From contig NC_088708.1 of NCBI RefSeq assembly GCF_963576615.1, positions 56,903,196 to 56,967,195 of the forward strand: a stretch of 64,000 bases of DNA, read 5' to 3'. Positions 57,432 to 64,000 of the stretch are shown here, piece after piece. The notes beneath the pieces are model-generated. The model searched no databases. It had not been told where the DNA came from and was given only the letters and a program-made list of their open reading frames with translations. How positions within the stretch are numbered: position 1 is the stretch's first letter; the number at the start of each line of letters is the position of its first letter. The DNA is from Watersipora subatra (Eukaryota > Bryozoa > Gymnolaemata > Cheilostomatida > Watersiporidae). The translations under genes and the position numbers were made by a program.

Positions 57432-60284
57432 TACACATTATGATGAATCATGAGTAATATATTGGTGTTTATATTGCAACAGTGTTACCATGCTTTGCAA
57501 CTGGCTTGTTAATGACCAGTTGCAACAGGATACAGCTTAAGAATGAACCGCAAGCTCTTGTTAAAACAAGCTGATGGATTACAATATAATTTTTGTAACT
57601 ACGCTATCAAATATTTGTTTGACATTGAATATTTTCTCCAAGTTTTTTGTTTAAAAGAATTCAATATCATACCCTGTAGTTACACCAACTGGTTACATTA
57701 TATTTTAAAGATGCATTACTATTTTTACAGTATCACTCTGTGATTTACATGAAATGGAATGCTTAGAAAGTCATCAATTGTTGAATAGATATACTACTAC
57801 CATAATATACAATCATATGGAAGTTTGAAACAACTAGGTAGAGCTACTTATGTTTCAGCCATTGTACATTGGAGGTTTTGTAGCTCACTCTGGAGCAAGT
57901 AGGCACAGTAAAATTGCAATGTATAGGGTGCAGCTCATCAAAAAGTTGAAAAGAATGGATATAAGGAAGAACCAACATTGAAATCGACAAACATTGACCA
58001 GTTTAAGATAAGTTAGAATGATACGCTTGCTCAAAGAAATATTGAAAGTATCAGCAAAGATCAGAAGCTAACCGACAGGCTCATACTTGTATTCATAATT
58101 CCATCATGTAGAACTTGTATCCTTCGTACAAGTTTTTTGATTTTTAGGTAACATGTAAATAAAATAAAAATTAGAGAACTAACTGTGATCCTACATATTG
58201 TGCGCTAGTTAAATTATAACGATTATTGATTGTAATAATTGTGCAATGATAATCAATTATATTTGAAACAATTTGAGCATGAACCTACTGAATAGGTGTA
58301 ATGAGGTGTAGGTGTAGTGAGCGTGTCTTGACAAACTGTTGTTTTTGCGGAGTTGTCCCTCGTTGAGCAGAACGAGCAAAACAACACTGTTTTGCTGTTG
58401 TTTTGTTCGGCGGGAGACAACTCCGCAAAAACAGTAGTTTGTCAAGACAGGATAATTATAAGTGTACGCAGCAATATACAAGAGAAAATAATCCCAAAAT
58501 GAATATCCGACAACTTCATTCGGACTCCTTATCGACCTGCGTTGAGCCCTCTAACGCCTGTTGTGACACCAGCAGGTAACATAGTTAACGTAAAAATCGT
58601 CGAAAATGTGTTATGTATCCTGTGCTACCTAAAGCTTATTTTGCAGGTTTTTCAGTGTTCGTGGCGTAAACTAGGTCCTCATGGTTCTAGTTATATCTAT
58701 CAAGTTATATTATGTAGGGGTTTTTGGTAACCAGCGTTGAAACATCATTTATTTTTTTTGCAAGCGTATTTGACTCTTTAATAAATTAGAAGTCTTTAAT
58801 AAACATTTAATGGTGTTTACTTGAATGTTTATTTGCTCTAATCTGTATCAGGTTTTTATTTATATACCTGGCGATACTACTAGAATGAACATCAACAGAA
58901 GTTAAACTTTCTGAATTTTTAGCAAAGCCTTATTTTGTACTTACGTTGTTGAGACTTTAAGCGTGCTATTGCTATCCTACTAGCTAAAACTACGCCTATT
59001 ATTGAAAGCTTGCTAGGTAGTTAGTGAAACGGCCAGAGTAACTCAGGTAGCAACATCCATATTTTAGATTTGTTCACTATAATTCATGTATATCATATTT
59101 CTATGCTGACCTTGATGGGGTTCACTATATTCAGCTATTTAATATGCAATCAACTGTATATAAATAGGGTCTCTTAAATCTAAAGTTTGCTGCTGAAAGC
59201 ACTGACGACTGCAATGCTAGAGCTAGCAGTGCAGAACATTATTTGTGCAATAGCAATTACGAAACCAATTAGATCTCACTGAGGTACAGTATTATGGGGA
59301 CATGACATGAATACAAAAATCTATAACACATTAGAAATATTTGAGCTCAATATTTGAGGAATAATGGTAATGCCATCTATACCAACATGCTATGTTAATA
59401 GACAGTAGCTGTTTTGCCAACTTTATCTACAATACGTCGTGTTTCTTTATTGCTGTTTTAATTTGACTTACTAATACATGACTGTAATTAGCCATTCTTA
59501 AAGGCAACAATCTATTTGCTCTTTTCTAGCAATCCGGCATGATACACATTTTTTATTCAAAATTACAAAAGACACTTAATCTTTTTGTCATATGTAATAC
59601 TATTGACTAGCGAATATACATTAAATCTGTGTATGCGTGCAGGTTTGTTTTTACTATGACACAGAATGGGTAAATATAAACAGAAAAGACAATCTAGGTA
59701 ATGTTCATTTACATTGGGCTTTTCACTAAATCTAGTTTTTACTGATACAAATTTCTGGGTCTTGACCTTCTTTTAGCGAAGTGACCTATTTCAGCAATCA
59801 AATTCATGATTCCCACAAGCAATGTTTCGGTTGTTGGTTACAACGTTAGGCAACACTTTTCAACATCACCTGTCTATTTTGCATGGGTACATGTTCACGA
59901 ATAATGATGCTTTTTAGTTTGCTTATATAGCACACTGAGTTACATACATATAAGCTACATCCAGCATTTCTGCTGTTATTTGAGACTATAGTCAGTAGGA
60001 GGAAATACAAAACTCACTCAACATCGCTCCTATAACTGCAAGATGTAATGCGATCGATGCTGTTGCAGTAAAGCTTGCTATAGCAGCTCAATTGTTTTGC
60101 TGCACAAAATTCTTCCACATAAAAGCTTGCTGTGTCAAACACAAATGCGCAACATTATTATTTTGCTTAACCCGTTAATGCGTTATAATCAACACTCCTT
60201 TTGAATAGTAGCACGACAAATGACCTTTGTAGTAATTGTAGTATGATGTCGATAAAGCACTGATAGTAAGTAGTGGTACAATTA
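57432..60284. other. Intergenic DNA between MRPL20 and DBR1
   Basis: No exon or RNA gene recognised. The only clear structure is the hairpin at 58324-58449. Short open frames here have no family resemblance. Confidence 0.5.
58324..58449. repeat. 126-bp foldback hairpin
   Basis: The arms tgtcttgacaaact.ttgtt and tttgcggagttgtc match the inverse at the right (gacaactccgcaaa ... gtttgtcaagaca) with few mismatches. The centre (aacgagcaaaacaacactg) has its own smaller symmetry. The transcript would form a strong hairpin. A MITE is the simplest reading; a small hairpin RNA is possible but unsupported. Confidence 0.7.
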
Positions 60285-61155
60285 AAGGGTGCAGGTGGTG
60301 CAGGTGTTAGAGTCAGACTCTCTTTCTGAATGTCACAAGTTGGAATCGCATCAAAATCTTTTATCCTAACCTGTAACCCTGGTTTTGGACAGACAGACAG
60401 ACATGGCTCTTATTGTAGTAAATATTCAGTAATCATATACAAGGTTACGTGAAAGCATCCTATTTGAGTAATAAAACAGTTTCAATAATTATTGCTGCGA
60501 TATACAGTTAGTAGTTAATAAAATATTTTTGTAATAATTTATTCCAAATAAAAATGAAAGGAGTTTTACTATACATCTCTTCAAGTCCATTCTTTTAAAT
60601 GCTATTACAGTGCATCCACACCTTGGTTGGAAGGAAAATCTAAATTGAGATGTAGTACCTGCGGAACCCTGTCAGGGTCCTGCCCTGTCAGTGTAGATAT
60701 ATTATATATCTATATAATATATCTTATATTATATAAGCTATATTATATATATATTTTATATTATATGAGATATATTTTTTACTGTATATCAAGCATATAC
60801 AATATTTATTTTCATGCAGCATGAACCTTGCTGTGTAGGAAAAAGTAAAATAGCAATTTAAATTGAAGATGTACGCTCCATTTAACTTGACGTAAAATTA
60901 CTGTAATCATGGACTTTAAACTAAGTGTAAGTGATATAAAGGGAAAAGTTGTCGATATAAACTAATGATATCACAGTTACTGTACAGTTTTTAAATTAAG
61001 AAGTTACGTTTATTTTTTCCTTTTTAGAGTGCCAAAGGGGTGAGTTTAGGGAGATCTTGGAACGTATTAGGCTAGTTATGCGTATTTTACGCTTGGTATA
61101 ACGTAAAATATATATAACATAAACATTTTTGAAATGGATTATTTATGTTGTAGGG
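60285..61155 (+). repeat. SINE-like composite repeat with tRNA-like head (DBR1 upstream copy)
   Basis: The head (gcaggtgttagagtcag, ctgaatgtcacaagttgg) aligns with the TBRG1 intron 6 copy. The body from about 60880 (acgtaaaattactgtaatca, tcacagttactgtacagt, gccaaaggggtgagttta, ggagatcttggaac) to the end attatttatgttgtaggg also aligns. An AT-repeat (about 60698-60790) expands the middle. It ends 130 bp before the DBR1 start codon. Confidence 0.7.
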
Positions 61156-61285
61156 TCTCTACTGTATCATGGAATCTTGCTTGCCGAATCTCACGTTTTC
61201 TTTAAATGCTGTGTTTATTTCTGCAGAGTGGACAGATTGCTCATGCTCTAGAGTTATCTGTTGTATAGCATACCCTCTACTGAGG

Positions 61286-63804
61286 ATGCGGATAGCTATA
61301 GAAGGATGCTGTCATGATGAGTTGGACATTATTTATGACACAATCGAACACATCCAGAAGATCAAAGGCTATAAAGTTGATCTTTTGCTGATATGTGGAG
61401 ACTTTGAAGCCACCAGAAATCCAGATGATTTGCTTTGTATGGCTGTGCCACCGAAATACAGAGACATGAAATATTTTTATAGGTAATTTGCTATAGTTAA
61501 CATCTATAAAAGTAGTATACAAAAACATATTCTTAGATTCTTGGATGTGACTGTCCTGCATTCCATCTTTGATGTTGGTATCTTTAGAGACTTGACATTG
61601 TCCAGAGGTATAAAAGTCATTTATTATGTGTCCAGCAATTACTATCATCTGGATTATGCTGGTTGATTATCTTTGACATCTGCCATAGTTTCTAAGTAAA
61701 TTCGGATAGATGGACTAGATCAAATATGAAGTTATCTGCTTTATCCATGAAATTATTAAGTGAACGTTGCCTTTGAATGCCGTGCAGACTGATTTCATGA
61801 TTCTAGCAAGGATGATTCTAGCATGATTCTCTGAAATTTAACCAAATCCTGCATTCTATTACTATATCATCCCGTTTGCTATAGTCAACTGTTCAACTAT
61901 TTACTTTCAACAAAAGATTTAACTTGAATTTTTATTATGTAAATCAAATAAATGCTTTTTATTATGATTAAATTATCTTGTTTTGTTTGATAATAGTACA
62001 TGTAGCTTATAACCATTGATGAAATGAAGACTTTTTAGTCATTAGTCAATCGTACAACTAAGCTTTGTGATGAAAGACATTGTATGATATTTGTATATCT
62101 GTCTGTATATCTCGTTGAGCATGTTTCTTGTATGTACTTTGCATCTTGACTCGCTGTATACCCGCGTCTCAACATGTCTGCGCGCATCCTTTTTTAGGTA
62201 TTATAAAAAGGAGAAAGTGGCTCCGTTACTGACCATTATTATCGGAGGCAATCATGAAGCGTCCAATTACATGCAAGAGCTACCATATGGTGGATGGTTG
62301 GCACCGAATATATATTACATGGGTATTTGTGACATACATGTATTCCTTAACCCCAGATTCACTAGCATATAACCAGAAATACCATCATGATGAAATTTGT
62401 TAACATCTCCTGGAGTTTGGTGCTTATCTATTCTATGACTCTCTATCCATTGTTTTATAGTGTAAGCGAATGTATATATACGTATTCGCCTACACTAGAC
62501 AGAAAAATAAATTTTATGTCCAAAGATTTTCAGTCTGGCCGTCTGGCCAACCATTCACTTAGTATATATATATATATATACGCATATATACTTTGTTTCA
62601 TATATGTACACTAAGAGTGCTCAATATAAAATAGAGCTAAAATACATAAAAGTATTTAGGTAAAGTTTATTCAATTTATTACTACAACCATTGGTTTCAT
62701 ACAGCCAGCGAGCTAGCTGCAATCGTCAGGTAGTGCGAATGTGAAACTTGTAACTTATGCCAGACAGAGAAACTGTACATCATATTTAGACCCGAGCAGG
62801 CAACTTTAAATAAACGATCAGAGCTCATGTCATCATGTAGACACAGAAACAAATATTTACTTAAGAACACATAATGGCCAATTATACCTCTATGGAGAGC
62901 AATTCCAACTTTGAGTTTCAAGCTTTTAGCTTTTTAATCCTTTTAATCTTCTTAACATTTAGGGATGAAAACAACTGCTCTGTACACATTCGCACTACCT
63001 GACGATTGCAGCTAGCTCACTGGCTGTATGAAACCAATGGTTGTAGTAATAAATTGAATAAACTTTACCCAAATACTTTTATGTATATATATATATATAT
63101 ATACTATATATATAGTACATATATATATACTATATATATATATACTATATATATAGTATATATATATACTATATATATACTATATATATAGTATATATAT
63201 ATACTATATATATACTATATATATACTATATATATATGTACTATATATATATAGTATATATATATACTATATATATGTACTATATATATATAGTATATAT
63301 ATACTATATATATATACTATATATAAATATACTAGTTGAATGCTTGGCCAGACCGATAGTCTCTGGAGAGAAAATTTATTTTTATTTAACATATACAACA
63401 TTTACTATTCTAACTTTTAAACTTCATATTATGAGAAGTCTTTAAAATTGAGAAAAATCAGCTTTAAAGCGTGTGAAGGCGCATACTTGAGTTGTTATTC
63501 AGATGGCTGTTTAAGAGGCCGATTTTCAGGGACCAGGCAGAGTTTTGAAACTTAATATCTTTAGCGACCTGGTGAAAGGCACAGATGATGTGCGAGGGAA
63601 GTTTGGGCGAAATCTGCCAAAAAATGTGGAAATGCATATCGTTTGCGCATATACATTGAGAAAGTTGAATTTAGCAATATAGAGAAATACCTGTTTATAT
63701 TTACATGCAATAGCTTGTTGTAGGCTACGCTGGTATAATCAATGTAGGTGGGATTAGGATCGGAGGCATGTCAGGGATCTACAAAGGGAAGGATTATCAC
63801 AAAG
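61286..63804 (+). CDS. DBR1: RNA lariat debranching enzyme, first three exons (continues past right edge)
   Basis: A nuclear metallophosphoesterase that cuts the 2'-5' bond of excised intron lariats. Exons: 61286-61482 (phase 2), 62198-62322 (phase 1) and 63724-63804 (phase 1, donor gtatga); later exons lie beyond 64000. The start [17 protein letters not shown] matches the human N-terminus MRVAVAGCCHGELD, so the Met at 61286 is chosen although the frame is open upstream to 61169. Landmarks: GCCHDELD and [10 protein letters not shown] metal ligands, [11 protein letters not shown], the [11 protein letters not shown] motif, [15 protein letters not shown] and [19 protein letters not shown]. About 135 of roughly 500 residues are in the window. 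All visible catalytic residues are kept. Intron 2 holds nested inverted repeats and an AT microsatellite. Confidence 0.96.
62500..63400. mobile_element. Nested inverted-repeat element(s) in DBR1 intron 2
   Basis: Outer pair: 62500-62570 (aaataaattttatgtcc ... ccattcacttagtatat) is inverse to about 63335-63400 (atactagttgaatgcttgg ... aaaatttatttt), ends of the ACTAG family. Inner pair: 62643-62742 and 62985-63085 are almost perfect inverted copies of about 100 bp (e.g. ttggtttcatacagccag) with a 242-bp spacer. This looks like one MITE inside, or next to, another element. No coding frame. Confidence 0.7.
63080..63330. repeat. (TATATA)n/TACTATATA microsatellite in DBR1 intron 2
   Basis: About 250 bp of ta repeats with regular actata and agtata interruptions every 10-20 bp. 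It yields Tyr/Ile-rich spurious open frames. Confidence 0.95.
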
Positions 63805-64000
63805 GTATGACATACTGTACAAACATATTCGTGACACGCAGTGAGAACATCCAATAAATTAGCAATCGAAAATTTATTAAGAGTCAGCGTTTTTAAAATT
63901 AAGGTATTTGGTTCAAGCGGCATTTATACATGTGCTTCTTCAAATGACTAGTAACTATATTTATTTTAAAATATGTTTAATACGGTTATAAAAAGCAATA

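Noticed and set aside
61169..61285. Upstream in-frame Met for DBR1 (start at 61169)
   Set aside because: The family N-terminus begins MR.A..GCCH at 61286; the 39 extra codons have no counterpart.

Overview
The window is nuclear DNA from a eukaryote with spliced genes. It is AT-rich, has short exons with GT-AG introns, and is dense in DNA transposons, tRNA-derived SINEs and decayed LTR and non-LTR retrotransposons. The gene content (an animal Na+/K+-ATPase alpha subunit, TBRG1, MRPL20, DBR1) points to a metazoan. The repeats resemble those of marine invertebrates, perhaps a lophotrochozoan, but this placement is an inference.

Four conserved genes can be rebuilt exon by exon with consistent intron phases. 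(1) ATP1A, + strand, 12078-23693: 17 exons, about 1034 aa, complete. (2) TBRG1, - strand, 25203-39604: 10 exons, about 457 aa, complete, and convergent with ATP1A. Its first three exons encode an N-terminal HARE-HTH-like winged helix in front of the expected coiled coil, FYRN and FYRC regions. (3) MRPL20 (mitochondrial ribosomal protein bL20m), + strand, 55118-57145: four exons found, N-terminal exon not found. (4) DBR1 (lariat debranching enzyme), + strand, 61286 onward: three exons found, the rest lies past the right edge.

Layout. 1-1195 is an 80-bp satellite array cut by the left edge. 1196-12077 has no convincing gene but holds a 26-bp tandem array, two inverted SINE copies, and a decayed Tigger-like transposon (7105-9022). 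12078-39604 holds the convergent ATP1A/TBRG1 pair, whose introns carry MITEs, an 8-bp-TSD hAT-like element, a minisatellite and a microsatellite. 39605-55117 is a transposon-rich gap: a TA-flanked DNA element, a decayed Ty3/gypsy retrotransposon holding a fragment of a second, GC-richer gypsy element, then two copies of a 0.5-kb GG-ended transposon in opposite orientation. One copy has split a LINE and the other has been split by a LINE. 55118-64000 holds MRPL20 and DBR1, with a TTAA-flanked element in an MRPL20 intron and nested inverted repeats around an AT microsatellite in a DBR1 intron.

The genes are not an operon. They encode a membrane ion pump, a chromatin/cell-cycle regulator, a mitoribosomal protein and an RNA-processing enzyme. 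The points most worth a second look are the HARE-HTH/TBRG1 architecture, a GC-AG intron and a Gln-to-Glu change at the ouabain-contact site in ATP1A, the GG-ended transposon pair with 8-9 bp target duplications, and direct repeats of about 20-26 bp bounding the nested gypsy pieces. No CRISPR array, rRNA gene or intact tRNA gene was seen.
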